Part shown: positions 34,535 through 42,646 of the stretch, one piece after another | How positions within the stretch are numbered: the stretch's first letter is position 1 | Layout: each line of letters begins with the position of its first letter | Assembly: GCA_902489965.1 (NCBI GenBank) | Contig: CABUCA010000002.1 | Coordinates: 1 to 60,453 of the forward strand | Source of the DNA: an uncultured Collinsella sp. | GTDB lineage: Bacteria; Actinomycetota; Coriobacteriia; Coriobacteriales; Coriobacteriaceae | Direction of reading: 5' to 3' | DNA length: 60,453 nucleotides | Notes under the pieces: generated by a model | What the model was told of the DNA's origin: nothing | Database searches by the model: none | What the model saw: only the letters and a program-made list of their open reading frames with translations | Translations under genes and position numbers: made by a program

Positions 34535-35635
34535 CTATTTCACGCATTGAGCGGCGAGATAGTCACGGAAGAACGGCAATTCAAATGCGACGAGCCCTCG
34601 TCCTCGTTCCCCGATGATGCCGGCATCTATCATGCGGCGTCGATAGCGGGAGACCTGCTGTGGCGAACGCTTAAGGCGTTCGACGAGGTCGGCGGTGGTG
34701 GATTCTTCCTCGTCATCGAGCATGGCGATGAGGAATCGCTTGTCCTCTGCAGTGAGTTCCCGATAGGTTGCCGCGAGGATTCGGTCGTCCATCTCGTCGC
34801 GCGCGATTTTGATTCCCAGGTCAAAGTCGCGTGACGAGATTTCCTTCGAATCGCTTGTGAGATCCCAGGCACGGTAACCTACGAGTTGCAATAGGAAGGG
34901 AAATCCAGAGATCGAGCGAACGGCTCTATCGATTCCCTCAGCATCTGCCAGGCGATCGTTTTCCTGGATTGTGCGAATCAAGGCCTCGCGCACGTCATAG
35001 TCGGCAATGCGACCCAGATGATATTGTTGGGCGCGGCGAAGGAACGAGACCGTCTTGTGGTTCAGCAACGTAGAGACGTTGTTGGGAAGTCCCGCCATAA
35101 GCAAGGCGACGCGTTTCCCATCGGTCACAAAGTGCTGATACGTGGCTGCGAGTTGGATCATCTCGTCGAGTGTCGGGTCCACCTCGTCAACCGTGACGAG
35201 CAGACCGGTGCCCGCCTCGTTGAGCTGGTCGATGATGTCGCTCATGCGATAACGCCAGGTTGAAGCATCGTGAACGCGATTGACCTCGACGCTGCCGAGC
35301 GGTGCAATTCCGAGACCGGTGACTTCGAAGTTCTTAGACGGGTCGATAAGATGGCCGGCAGCACGCTTCGCCCCGAACTCGATTTCCTCAAGCATTCCCG
35401 GGAGCGCGGTCGTCTTTACGGCTATCCAGCCGTGGGATTCCGCCCTTGTCGCGAGCGACGACATGAGAGCGGTTTTACCGGTTCCACGCGCGCCTGAGAA
35501 GATCGAGGTCAATTCTGGGCGCCTGCGCTGACTCAAGAAGGCACGGTCCAAATCCCGAATAATCTGTTGTCTGCCAGCGAGATGGGCAGGAACCTCACCA
35601 AAACTGGGGGTAAACGGGTTTTCGAGGTATTCCAC
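34535..35635 (-). CDS. AAA ATPase with winged-helix-like C-terminus (second copy)
   Basis: A 366-residue paralogue of the ATPase at 30870. Walker A is GARGTGKT (48-55), Walker B LLVTVDEVD (Asp150, Glu151), and the conserved block MAGLPNNVSTLL followed by VSFLRRAQQYHLGRI shares sequence with the first copy (FLRRAQQ). The C-terminus (TTADLVERLKRSPQQVSRYRRRMIDAGIIGERGRG) looks like a winged helix for DNA binding. It faces the UvrA2 gene tail to tail. GGAGG is placed 9 nt before the ATG. Confidence 0.82.
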   Translation of the reverse strand: MEYLENPFTPSFGEVPAHLAGRQQIIRDLDRAFLSQRRRPELTSIFSGARGTGKTALMSSLATRAESHGWIAVKTTALPGMLEEIEFGAKRAAGHLIDPSKNFEVTGLGIAPLGSVEVNRVHDASTWRYRMSDIIDQLNEAGTGLLVTVDEVDPTLDEMIQLAATYQHFVTDGKRVALLMAGLPNNVSTLLNHKTVSFLRRAQQYHLGRIADYDVREALIRTIQENDRLADAEGIDRAVRSISGFPFLLQLVGYRAWDLTSDSKEISSRDFDLGIKIARDEMDDRILAATYRELTAEDKRFLIAMLDDEEESTTADLVERLKRSPQQVSRYRRRMIDAGIIGERGRGLVAFELPFFRDYLAAQCVK

Positions 35636-35657
35636 TATGCCCTCCTTTAGCGTCTCG

Positions 35658-35717
35658 AGTTAACTTCATTTTATTCTAGTTAATCTCAATTAAAAACGAT
35701 TAATTTCATTTCAAAGC
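35658..35717 (-). promoter_or_regulatory. Six 10-bp tandem units (ANTTAANTTC) ahead of the second ATPase
   Basis: On the plus strand, units begin at 35658, 35668, 35678, 35688, 35698 and 35708: AGTTAACTTC, ATTTTATTCT, AGTTAATCTC, AATTAAAAAC, GATTAATTTC, ATTTCAAAGC. A TTAA core recurs at 10-bp steps in four of them. The array is AT-rich, ends 23 bp upstream of the start, and must overlap the promoter. The 10-bp phasing matches the array before the first ATPase gene, though the sequence differs. Confidence 0.55.
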
Positions 35718-35872
35718 ATAAGGTTGGCGCCGTGCGTTATCGAAGCGGTGCTTGAATAGCTTACGTTGGAGCCCGAAAATGGGTTCAACCCATTCGCGAA
35801 ATTTGCACGCCCTATTGTGAGTGGGCTCTCAGATGAGCTGAAGCTGCCATCGTGCGGCTGATAGGGGCAATT

Positions 35873-36508
35873 ATGAAAAACAGAATCTATGGGTATGCTC
35901 GAGTTTCGTCAGCAGATCAGAACCTGGATCGCCAACTGGATGCGCTGGAGCAGTTTCCGGTCCAAACGAATTTGATCTATGCTGACAAAGCGAGTGGAAA
36001 GGACTTCAGGCGTCCTCAGTACCGGCGTCTTCTTCGTCGTCTGCGCGAAGGGGACGTTCTGGTGATTAAGAGTATCGATCGATTGGGTCGCGACTACCGT
36101 GAAGTTATCGATGAATGGCGTCGCCTAACGACGGACAAACGCGTTGCCATCGTGGTGCTCGATATGCCATTGCTTGATACACGCGAACAACCCAATGGAA
36201 TTACGGGGACTTTTATTGCCGATCTAGTGCTTCAGGTTTTGAGCTACGTGGCTCAGGTGGAGCGCGAAAACATAAAGCAAAGACAAGCTGAAGGTATTGC
36301 TTCGGCGCGATCGCGCGGCATTCGATTTGGACGCCCAATGATCGAGCGTCCAGAAAACTATCGTTCAGTTGTCCAATCATTTAAAGGAGGTGGGGTGACA
36401 AGGCGGGACGCTGCCGCACTATTGGGCGTTAGTCCGTCGACGTTTGATCGTTGGAGACGGGCGGATTCAGCTATTGTTGACCGCCCGCCGTTTAATCGTT
36501 CGCTTTAA
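35873..36508 (+). CDS. Serine recombinase (resolvase/invertase family)
   Basis: A 211-residue recombinase with the catalytic serine in YGYARVSSADQN, followed by the resolvase core KSIDRLGRDYREVIDEWR and the helix E region FIADLVLQVLSYVAQVERENIKQRQAEGI. The C-terminal helix-turn-helix is VTRRDAAALLGVSPSTFDRWRRAD. Such small enzymes resolve cointegrates or invert DNA. ATG 35873 follows AGGGG; an earlier in-frame start at 35852 lacks support. No crossover sites or transposase partner lie next to it. Confidence 0.9.
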   Translation: MKNRIYGYARVSSADQNLDRQLDALEQFPVQTNLIYADKASGKDFRRPQYRRLLRRLREGDVLVIKSIDRLGRDYREVIDEWRRLTTDKRVAIVVLDMPLLDTREQPNGITGTFIADLVLQVLSYVAQVERENIKQRQAEGIASARSRGIRFGRPMIERPENYRSVVQSFKGGGVTRRDAAALLGVSPSTFDRWRRADSAIVDRPPFNRSL

Positions 36509-36669
36509 CTAGACAATTTGATGAGGGTAGTATTCTTACGCGGGCCCGCTCCTTCCCTCAGCATTTATCCAGTTCACGCCCTTAAACCAAATAGTGCCAC
36601 CGCGTTGTCAATTCGTCTGCTTTTTGATGAGGGGCTATGAGTTGCAACGTCAATCGAAGGGAAATAGTC

Positions 36670-37485
36670 GTGAAACGAAATATTACTAAAAAGATGCCCA
36701 TGATGGGTTTGCTTGTACTACTCATCTGTTCTCTGGGGTTCATTTCGGCCTGTTCACAGAATGATGCAAACGCTGCAAAGTCGAAATATGTCGACGATAA
36801 GGCGATGAATGTTATCGCCGCCGGGTTTGAGAGAAGGTCCGACGTCATTGAATCTAATGCAAACGATGATGATCCTCATTCAACCGAGAATATCCAGGAA
36901 GCTATTGAGGCCGAAATCAAGAACGACAAGGAACTCAAGAACGCTAGGTTTAAGGATTCCAAGATGCAACAGGACGTAATCACGTATCTGAATCTGCTTG
37001 ATGACCAGCTTAAAGTGACCGAGGATTACTCGCAATCGTCTTCGGATTATTACGAAGAGTGGAATAAGGTCTACGATAAGCGGTCTGCGCAGCTCAAAAA
37101 GCTTGTTGATAATTACGGGTTGGAAGTCGGGGAGAAATACGAGGATGATTTCAACGACTTAATTAAGAATGGAAAGTCCGTAGCAGAGAAGACCCGCTAC
37201 GAGGATGCCATCAACAGTTTGATTCAGGGAGCAAATTTCGAAAAATCGGATGACGGTTACGGTCTGTATACGTATACGGCGGTAGTTGAGAACACCTCTG
37301 GTATATCGTTCTCTAACGTCAGCCTGACACTTGCTCTCTATGATGCAGATGACATCAAAGCGGAGGAGACCTATGCGGACACTTCTTCGTGGGCGCCGGG
37401 TGAGAAAGTCAAGTTCGAGGCAATGTCCGATGTTGACGCCGCGCGCGTTGTCGCATCTGTTTCCAGCTACGATGTAAATAAATAA
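36670..37485 (+). CDS. FxLYD-domain lipoprotein
   Basis: A 271-residue exported lipoprotein with a signal sequence (VKRNITKKMPMMGLLVLLICSLGFISAC, lipobox FISAC). The middle is charged and helical (KDSKMQQDVITYLNLLDDQLKVTEDYSQ) and the C-terminus is an FxLYD-like beta domain (VVENTSGISFSNVSLTLALYDADD). It is AT-richer than its neighbours, which suggests transfer. I chose GTG 36670 because AGGGA lies 7 nt upstream; ATG 36637 has its site too close. Confidence 0.68.
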   Translation: MKRNITKKMPMMGLLVLLICSLGFISACSQNDANAAKSKYVDDKAMNVIAAGFERRSDVIESNANDDDPHSTENIQEAIEAEIKNDKELKNARFKDSKMQQDVITYLNLLDDQLKVTEDYSQSSSDYYEEWNKVYDKRSAQLKKLVDNYGLEVGEKYEDDFNDLIKNGKSVAEKTRYEDAINSLIQGANFEKSDDGYGLYTYTAVVENTSGISFSNVSLTLALYDADDIKAEETYADTSSWAPGEKVKFEAMSDVDAARVVASVSSYDVNK

Positions 37486-37699
37486 GTTCTGCACGGAAGG
37501 GGCGGGTTAATCGGCAATGAATGGTTGACCTGCCCGTTTTATGCCAATTATTTAACAACAAGTGCTGCGAACGAATGCGTATTATTTCGGATTGCAAACA
37601 ACTGCCCTCGTCTAAAGACATGCTGAAAACGACAATTAAGGCATGAGGTATAACCCACGGCAGTTTCTTAAATAACAGGGATTTTGAAAGGAATAGGGG

Positions 37700-38371
37700 A
37701 TGGATGAGATAGAGGAAGGCATGGGGGCGCTGAAAGCGAAACTCGGGAGAATCCTGACAAAGCCCAAGGTATTCTTTGCGGGCCTGGCGCTTGGTGGAGT
37801 GATTGTGGCTGTACTTTTCATTACCATCTTTAATAACGGCAAAGCTGCGGGCGCGAAAGAAACGACCCCCAATACGCTTTCCCCGTCGGTCGTGTTTGAA
37901 CGCATCGCTTCCCAGAACGAGATGGTTTCTGCATCGCAGAACTATGCGATTGTCGATAAGGTGACGGATACCAAGAGGTTTTTCGATTGGTTTGATATCC
38001 CGTTTACGGAAAACAGCTTTTGGTACCGCTATGTGGGAACCATTAAGGCGGGTGTGAATCTCGAGACGGCAGAGATACATACAAACAAGAAAAAGCTGAC
38101 CATTACGATGGATGAGCCTTATGTAATCTCGAACACGCCGGATATGAATAAGTCGGGTGCTCTCGAGGAACGCAACAACATCCTCAATCCCATTGAGGTC
38201 AAAGACGTCACGGCGTTTGAAGCGCAGTGCAAGGAGCGGAGTGAAAGCGAGGCCATCAAGGATGGCAAGCTGCTCGAAGAGGCTCGAGTGAACGCCGAAG
38301 CAAATATCCGTGCGATGTTCAACTCGGCATTTGGCGATGAATATACGGTTGATTTCGACTATCGGAAATAG
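37700..38371 (+). CDS. DUF4230-type membrane-anchored protein
   Basis: A 223-residue protein with one TM segment (about 26-46) and a mainly soluble C-terminal region. The strand-rich sequence FWYRYVGTIKAGVNLETAEIH resembles DUF4230. Function is unknown. It is the second gene of a same-strand module of three, 214 bp downstream of the lipoprotein, with a GGAATAGGGG ribosome site. Confidence 0.66.
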   Translation: MDEIEEGMGALKAKLGRILTKPKVFFAGLALGGVIVAVLFITIFNNGKAAGAKETTPNTLSPSVVFERIASQNEMVSASQNYAIVDKVTDTKRFFDWFDIPFTENSFWYRYVGTIKAGVNLETAEIHTNKKKLTITMDEPYVISNTPDMNKSGALEERNNILNPIEVKDVTAFEAQCKERSESEAIKDGKLLEEARVNAEANIRAMFNSAFGDEYTVDFDYRK

Positions 38372-38380
38372 GAGGTCACT

Positions 38381-39337
38381 ATGGAGGATAAAGACGATCT
38401 AGCTGTTGTCGAAAGGGAGGAGCTGTCGCGACATAAGCAGAGTTTTGATATCCGTAAGGCCGCTGCTGGGTTGGTTGATGGCGCCGGAAGCGCGATGGCG
38501 GGCGCGGTTGCAACCGTACAGAAAGTTGCCGATGGTGCAATGCGTGCTGCAACTCCGATGGTCGATGACGCCTTGGCGGCTATTGCTGATGCGGCCGATG
38601 GTGCGGCAGGTGCTGCTGCGGATATTGGTGACGCCGTCAACGATTGGGCATACCAGCAACAGCTCAATAGGTACAGGCCTGTAACCAAAGAGGTCTATCA
38701 GAGCCCTTCATTCCATTTGCCGAACATGATTCGAATTGTTGACGGAAATGAGCGTCGGGACATCGATGTCTGTAGGGATGCTATTGGTTGGTTGGATACT
38801 GTTAAGGGCACGCAGATTTTCAATTTGTACCGCGAAGCAATTGGGGATAGCGAGCTGTCTTTCTACCCTAAACCATCTCTTTATTCCACATATTACATAG
38901 ATGCTTTTGATCGGTCTCGCTTTGTTGATCTTGACTCCTATTTCGCAACCATGCAACAAGACAAGATGGCCGAGTTGAGACGGATTGCGTTCATGCTTGG
39001 CGCGAAGCGCTGCAAGTTGGAGGTGACGGAGTACGAGGAAACTCGGAGAGGCCACCAGGTTAAGGGAAATGCCAAAGCGGGAAAGAAGGGCTCGGCTCGA
39101 ATCAACGGCTCTTTGAGCGATTTAACGAGAAATGAGAAGAAAATCCTGTTTACACAGGAATTCGAGGGAGACATGGTTCCACAGCGCCCTGAACTCCATT
39201 GGTATGCCCATGACTCTGACATTCTCTTGTTAATCGAAACGAGATGCGGTGGAGAGGATAAAAACAAGGCGAAGAGTTATCGGGTTGAATTGAAAAGCGA
39301 GACGACCATGACCATTGTTAGCGTCGGATTATTTTAG
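38381..39337 (+). CDS. Unknown protein truncated by IS21 insertion
   Basis: The open frame gives 318 residues: an Ala-rich helical segment (about 40-100) and then a mixed domain with no family I know. The last seven residues come from IS DNA, because the IS begins at 39316 within codon 312. Joining 39315 to 41696 restores the reading frame through 42 codons to TGA 41822, giving a 353-residue ancestral protein. Only the C-terminal 42 residues are lost, so the truncated product may or may not fold. Gap to the DUF4230 gene is 9 bp, so they are cotranscribed. Confidence 0.8.
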   Translation: MEDKDDLAVVEREELSRHKQSFDIRKAAAGLVDGAGSAMAGAVATVQKVADGAMRAATPMVDDALAAIADAADGAAGAAADIGDAVNDWAYQQQLNRYRPVTKEVYQSPSFHLPNMIRIVDGNERRDIDVCRDAIGWLDTVKGTQIFNLYREAIGDSELSFYPKPSLYSTYYIDAFDRSRFVDLDSYFATMQQDKMAELRRIAFMLGAKRCKLEVTEYEETRRGHQVKGNAKAGKKGSARINGSLSDLTRNEKKILFTQEFEGDMVPQRPELHWYAHDSDILLLIETRCGGEDKNKAKSYRVELKSETTMTIVSVGLF

Positions 39338-39422
39338 CCAAATATAGTCGGCCGAGATTGACCAATCCCGGCCGACCCATTTTAGCCAACACGCCCGCAT
39401 CTATGACTTTCCTATCGCATTC

Positions 39423-40250
39423 CTACATCCCCTCGGGCTGGATCCCCCTCACCTTCACCGCCTGGGGGACGGCCTCCACCGAGTAGGTGTCAAGCCCCCT
39501 GCCGCGGTAGCTCGGGCCCCGCATCACGAACACCGACGCCTTGTCGAACAGCCTGTCGAGGGCGCAGAGGAGCGTGTCGTCGCCCGTGAAGAACTCATCC
39601 CACCCGCTCGGGGCGATGTTGCTCGTGAGGACCATCGCGTTCGGCCCCTCCTTCTCGTAGCGCCTGTCGACGACATCGAAGAACAGGTCGGTGCACGGCC
39701 TGTCGTAGACGCATCTCCCCACCTCGTCAACGATGAGGCACGACGGCTTGACGAGCGAGGAGACGACCCGCGAGGTGTTTCCCCGCTGGACGGCCTTCTG
39801 GAACCTGTCCCTGAGCTCGGTCGCCTTTATGTAGTAGGTCTTGAGCACCCGCATGCAGCACTCGCGCCCGTAGGCCTGCGCGAGGTGCGTCTTCCCTATG
39901 CCGCCGGGCCCGACGAAGGCGACGTTGCGGTGCGCGTAGAGGTCGGCCAGCGACGGGAGCTTGCCCAGCGCGGCCGCGTCCCGGCCCTGGATCCTGGAGA
40001 AGTCGAAACCCTCGAAGGTCTTGGGCTCGCGCCTGGGCAGCCTGCTCAGCCTCAGCAGCGTCTCGATGGAGGCGAGCCTCCTCCTCTCCGCAAGGTAGGA
40101 GAAGGTGGCTGCCACGGCGGCCATCTCCCCGTCGCCGAGGTCGAGGTCCGAGGCGAGGGTCGCGAGCTCCTCCGCCCCGACGGCGATCCCGAGCCTCGAC
40201 GCGGCGTCGCTCGCGAGCTCGTAGGGGCTCGCCCCCGCGCCCGCCATCAT
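39423..40250 (-). CDS. istB: IS21 transposition helper ATPase IstB
   Basis: A 275-residue AAA ATPase with an N-terminal domain ending PREPKTFEGFDFSRIQ, Walker A GPGGIGKTHLAQA and Walker B LIVDEVG. It activates IstA transposase and selects targets. It begins as ATGA overlapping the istA stop, with GGGAGG upstream. Typical for the family (about 250-275). The frame is open much further upstream in this GC-rich element, but the ATG pair at 40250 with its ribosome site is the right start. Confidence 0.92.
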   Translation of the reverse strand: MMAGAGASPYELASDAASRLGIAVGAEELATLASDLDLGDGEMAAVAATFSYLAERRRLASIETLLRLSRLPRREPKTFEGFDFSRIQGRDAAALGKLPSLADLYAHRNVAFVGPGGIGKTHLAQAYGRECCMRVLKTYYIKATELRDRFQKAVQRGNTSRVVSSLVKPSCLIVDEVGRCVYDRPCTDLFFDVVDRRYEKEGPNAMVLTSNIAPSGWDEFFTGDDTLLCALDRLFDKASVFVMRGPSYRGRGLDTYSVEAVPQAVKVRGIQPEGM

Positions 40251-41554
40251 TCGGCCCTCCCGAAGTCGAACCTCTCGAAACCGGGCTTCGCCCGGGGCGG
40301 GGCGATCTGCTCGACCACGGTCCCGACCGGCTGGGTCGGCAGCTCCTCGGGCTGCGCCGGCGATGTCTCCCACTGCCCCTCGCACCAGCTGTCGGCGCCG
40401 GCGCCGACGGCGTGGGCGACGAGCTCGCGGGAGAGGTCGTCGCTGTATATGTGCACCACGCGCCCCTCCCGGCTCACCCTGCACTCGCGGCGGCCGTACC
40501 AGTAGGGCACGCCGTAGCGGTGCCCCTCGAAGCTCACGAAGCCGTCGAAGGAGATCTTCCGGCGCGGGCACAGGTACCGCTCGACCTCGGCCGTGACCTC
40601 GAGCGGCCTGGTGTTCGCCGAGCACGCCGCCTCGTGCTCGCGCATCGGGACGCATGCCGCCGCGCGCCGCCAGCGGCCTCCCTGCTCGGCGCACCAGAGG
40701 GCGGCCTCCCGGTTGAGGGCGTCAAGGTCGGTAAAGGACCTTCCCGCGAGGAAGTTCCCCTTCACGAAGCGGACGAGCCTCTCCACCTTGCCCTTCGTAT
40801 AGGGGTGGCGCGGCCTGCACAACCTGGTGCGGAAGCCGACGACGCCCATGAACTCGGCGTAGTCGGCCTGCCAGACGGGCCGGCCGTCGGCATCGCGGCG
40901 GACGACCACGCTCTTCATGTTGTCGGTGAGCACGGTCGCGGGCACGCCCAGCGCCGAGAACGCGTGCAGCATCCCGATGAGGAGGTTCTCCTGGCGCGCG
41001 TTCGGGAAGAACTCGACGTGGGCGCCCCCGCAATGGTGGCAGACCATGGCGAAGCAGGCGATCCGCGCCCGCTCCCCGCCAGGGCGCTCGACCGCGACGA
41101 AGCCCCAGTCCATCTGGTAGGCCTCTCCGGGCGCCGTCCTGAAGCGCTGGCCGCGGCAGCCCTGCGGGGCCGCCTGCCGCCTCTTCGCGGGCACGAGGTC
41201 CCGGTGCGCGGCGATATAGGTCTTCACCGTGGTGAGGCCGCCGGCGTAGCCCTGGCCGAGCAGCCGCTCGAATATCACCTGCGAGTTGGTGACGCCCTTC
41301 CGCAGGAGGTCGTCCACCAGGCCGGTGTGGCCGGCGAGCACGCCCGGCGCGGCCCTCCTCCCGCTGTTCCCGTGGGGCAGGGCCCTGAACCCGTGTGCCC
41401 TGACCGTCCTCGCGCGGGAGCGGGTGAGCCCCGTCCTCCTGCAGAACTCCGCGAGGTTGCATGCCTGCGGGTCGAACCCGTCGCCCTCCTCCGCGGCCAT
41501 CTCCCGGAGCGCCGCGTCTATAATCTCCTGTAGGTCATCGTGTCTCTCGTTCAC
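40247..41554 (-). CDS. istA: IS21 transposase IstA
   Basis: A 435-residue DDE transposase. N-terminal helix-turn-helix regions (LAEFCRRTGLTRSRARTVRAHGF) precede the catalytic core with Asp in AYQMDWGFV, Asp in VLTDNMKSV and Glu in YTKGKVERLVRF. A C-terminal beta domain (ISFDGFVSFEGHRYGVPYWYG) ends it. GTG start with AGGAGG 9 nt upstream. All three catalytic residues and both element ends are intact, so the element could still move. Confidence 0.93.
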   Translation of the reverse strand: MNERHDDLQEIIDAALREMAAEEGDGFDPQACNLAEFCRRTGLTRSRARTVRAHGFRALPHGNSGRRAAPGVLAGHTGLVDDLLRKGVTNSQVIFERLLGQGYAGGLTTVKTYIAAHRDLVPAKRRQAAPQGCRGQRFRTAPGEAYQMDWGFVAVERPGGERARIACFAMVCHHCGGAHVEFFPNARQENLLIGMLHAFSALGVPATVLTDNMKSVVVRRDADGRPVWQADYAEFMGVVGFRTRLCRPRHPYTKGKVERLVRFVKGNFLAGRSFTDLDALNREAALWCAEQGGRWRRAAACVPMREHEAACSANTRPLEVTAEVERYLCPRRKISFDGFVSFEGHRYGVPYWYGRRECRVSREGRVVHIYSDDLSRELVAHAVGAGADSWCEGQWETSPAQPEELPTQPVGTVVEQIAPPRAKPGFERFDFGRAE

Positions 41555-41691
41555 CTCAATGGTCCTCCTAACGCCGGCGTGTTGGCACCACCAGCGTAGT
41601 GGCGGCGGGGAGGCACGGTGGCCATTATTCGGTGACCGGGATTGGTCAAAATAGTTTGACTATTAGCGGCTAAAATCGCCCGGCGCTAACA

Positions 41692-41822
41692 CCATGTCCG
41701 TATCGCTTGCTATGGCTATCGATGAGGCATGCAGCAAGCTGAACATAAGGGCGAATTCGAGCCTGACAAGCCAAGCTAAGCGAGAACTTCGGCAGTCGTT
41801 TGTATTTGAAGTTGAATTCTGA
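41692..41822 (+). pseudogene. 3' remnant of the IS21-interrupted gene
   Basis: After the CCAT target duplication, bases 41696-41822 continue the frame of the interrupted gene and encode SVSLAMAIDEACSK and so on, ending EVEF at TGA 41820-41822. It has no start or ribosome site and is not expressed on its own. Confidence 0.82.
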
Positions 41823-41839
41823 CGTGAATTGTCAGCAGC

Positions 41840-41876
41840 CAAATGCGGCAAAGGGTCTGTCCCTTTGCCGCATTTG
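41840..41876. repeat. AAAGGG palindromic repeat downstream of the interrupted gene
   Basis: CAAATGCGGCAAAGGG and CCCTTTGCCGCATTTG are perfect 16-bp arms with a 5-nt loop, 18 bp after the reconstructed stop codon. Same design as the repeats at 30771 and 34496, though the arms differ in their outer bases. Confidence 0.78.
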
Positions 41877-41951
41877 ATGTCAAAACCATTTTGTCGAGGA
41901 CTAGAGAGTTTGATAGTCTACCATTTCTACCCCGTCCCCTAATGGCAGGTT

Positions 41952-42551
41952 TTACATGCCGGCAAAGCCTGTTTGGCGCAGGGCCTCGTAGAGGACGATG
42001 GCGGCGCTGTTGGAAAGGTTGAGTGCGCTGATGCGGTAGTCGTCCGGGTTGACGAAGTTGCCGCAGATGTCTTGTTGAAGGATGGCCTCGTGGCCGTCCT
42101 CGGTATGCCCCAGCGATTCCTCGTGAGCTTCCCAAGCCTCGGCGTTATCGAGCGAGTCGCAATCGCGCAGCATCGGGATGCGCTCGCAGCGCTCGGGCGC
42201 CGCGGCAAGCAGTGGCTCGGGAATGCCCGAACTCTCGCTGCCAAAGACCAAATAGTCGCCATCGCGGTAGGTGCTCTGCGCATAGGTGCGGCGTGCCTTT
42301 TTGGTCAGCAGATGCAGGCGACCATCGGCGGGGGAGAGGTCGTTGCGCGCAAGGAAATCCTCCCAGCCGGCATAGGTCGTCACGTCCAAGTTTTGCCAGT
42401 AGCCCAGACCGGCGCGACGTACCGTCTTGTCGTCGAGCGAAAATCCCAGCGGCTCCACCAGATGCAGGCGGGCGCCGGTAACCACGCAGGTGCGGCCGAT
42501 ATTGCCCGTATTGGCCGGAATCTCGGGCGCATACAGCACGATGTTGAACAT
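41952..42551 (-). CDS. trmL: tRNA (cytidine34-2'-O)-methyltransferase TrmL
   Basis: A 199-residue SPOUT methyltransferase. Its knotted fold motifs are NIVLYAPEIPANTGNIGRTCVVTGARLHLVEPLGF, VFGSESSGIP and the C-terminal ALNLSNSAAIVLYEALRQ. TrmL methylates the wobble base of tRNA-Leu. Normal length is about 155; an acidic stretch (EAWEAHEESLGHTEDGHE, near 140-160) of unclear role accounts for the extra residues. AAGGAG precedes the ATG 42551; longer upstream frame is not supported. Confidence 0.9.
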   Translation of the reverse strand: MFNIVLYAPEIPANTGNIGRTCVVTGARLHLVEPLGFSLDDKTVRRAGLGYWQNLDVTTYAGWEDFLARNDLSPADGRLHLLTKKARRTYAQSTYRDGDYLVFGSESSGIPEPLLAAAPERCERIPMLRDCDSLDNAEAWEAHEESLGHTEDGHEAILQQDICGNFVNPDDYRISALNLSNSAAIVLYEALRQTGFAGM

Positions 42552-42572
42552 GAATCTCCTTGGCTCAGAACG

Positions 42573-42608
42573 AAAAACCACCACGAAGAGCACCTTCGTG
42601 GTGGTTTG
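42573..42608 (-). terminator. Terminator after the CobW gene
   Basis: On the minus strand AAACCACCACGAAG pairs with CTTCGTGGTGGTTT, followed by TT. It lies 38 bp after the CobW stop and just upstream of trmL. Confidence 0.85.
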
Positions 42609-42646
42609 GCGGTTACATAGGCGGAAAAATGCCCGCTTGGATAAAC

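Larger units (their letters stand above)
39316..41691 (-). mobile_element. IS21-family insertion sequence with istA and istB
   Basis: A 2376-bp element with both genes on the minus strand. Ends start TGTTAGCGYCGG on both sides (39316 and complement ending 41691), and similarity continues inward with ATTTTAGCC, TAGTC and TTGACCAATCCCGG at equal spacing, so the long imperfect terminal repeat is about 56 bp. CCAT flanks both sides as a 4-bp target duplication (39312-39315 and 41692-41695). Element GC is clearly higher than the flanks. Confidence 0.92.

Noticed and set aside
35873..36508. Prophage or conjugative island marked by the recombinase
   Set aside because: No phage structural, conjugation or attachment genes are found nearby, and the recombinase is of the small resolvase type.
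39358..41649. IS21 ends at TTGACCAATCCCGG
   Set aside because: The inner repeats are part of a longer terminal repeat; the outer TGTTAGCG ends have the CCAT target duplication and restore the interrupted reading frame, whereas the inner ones have no duplication.
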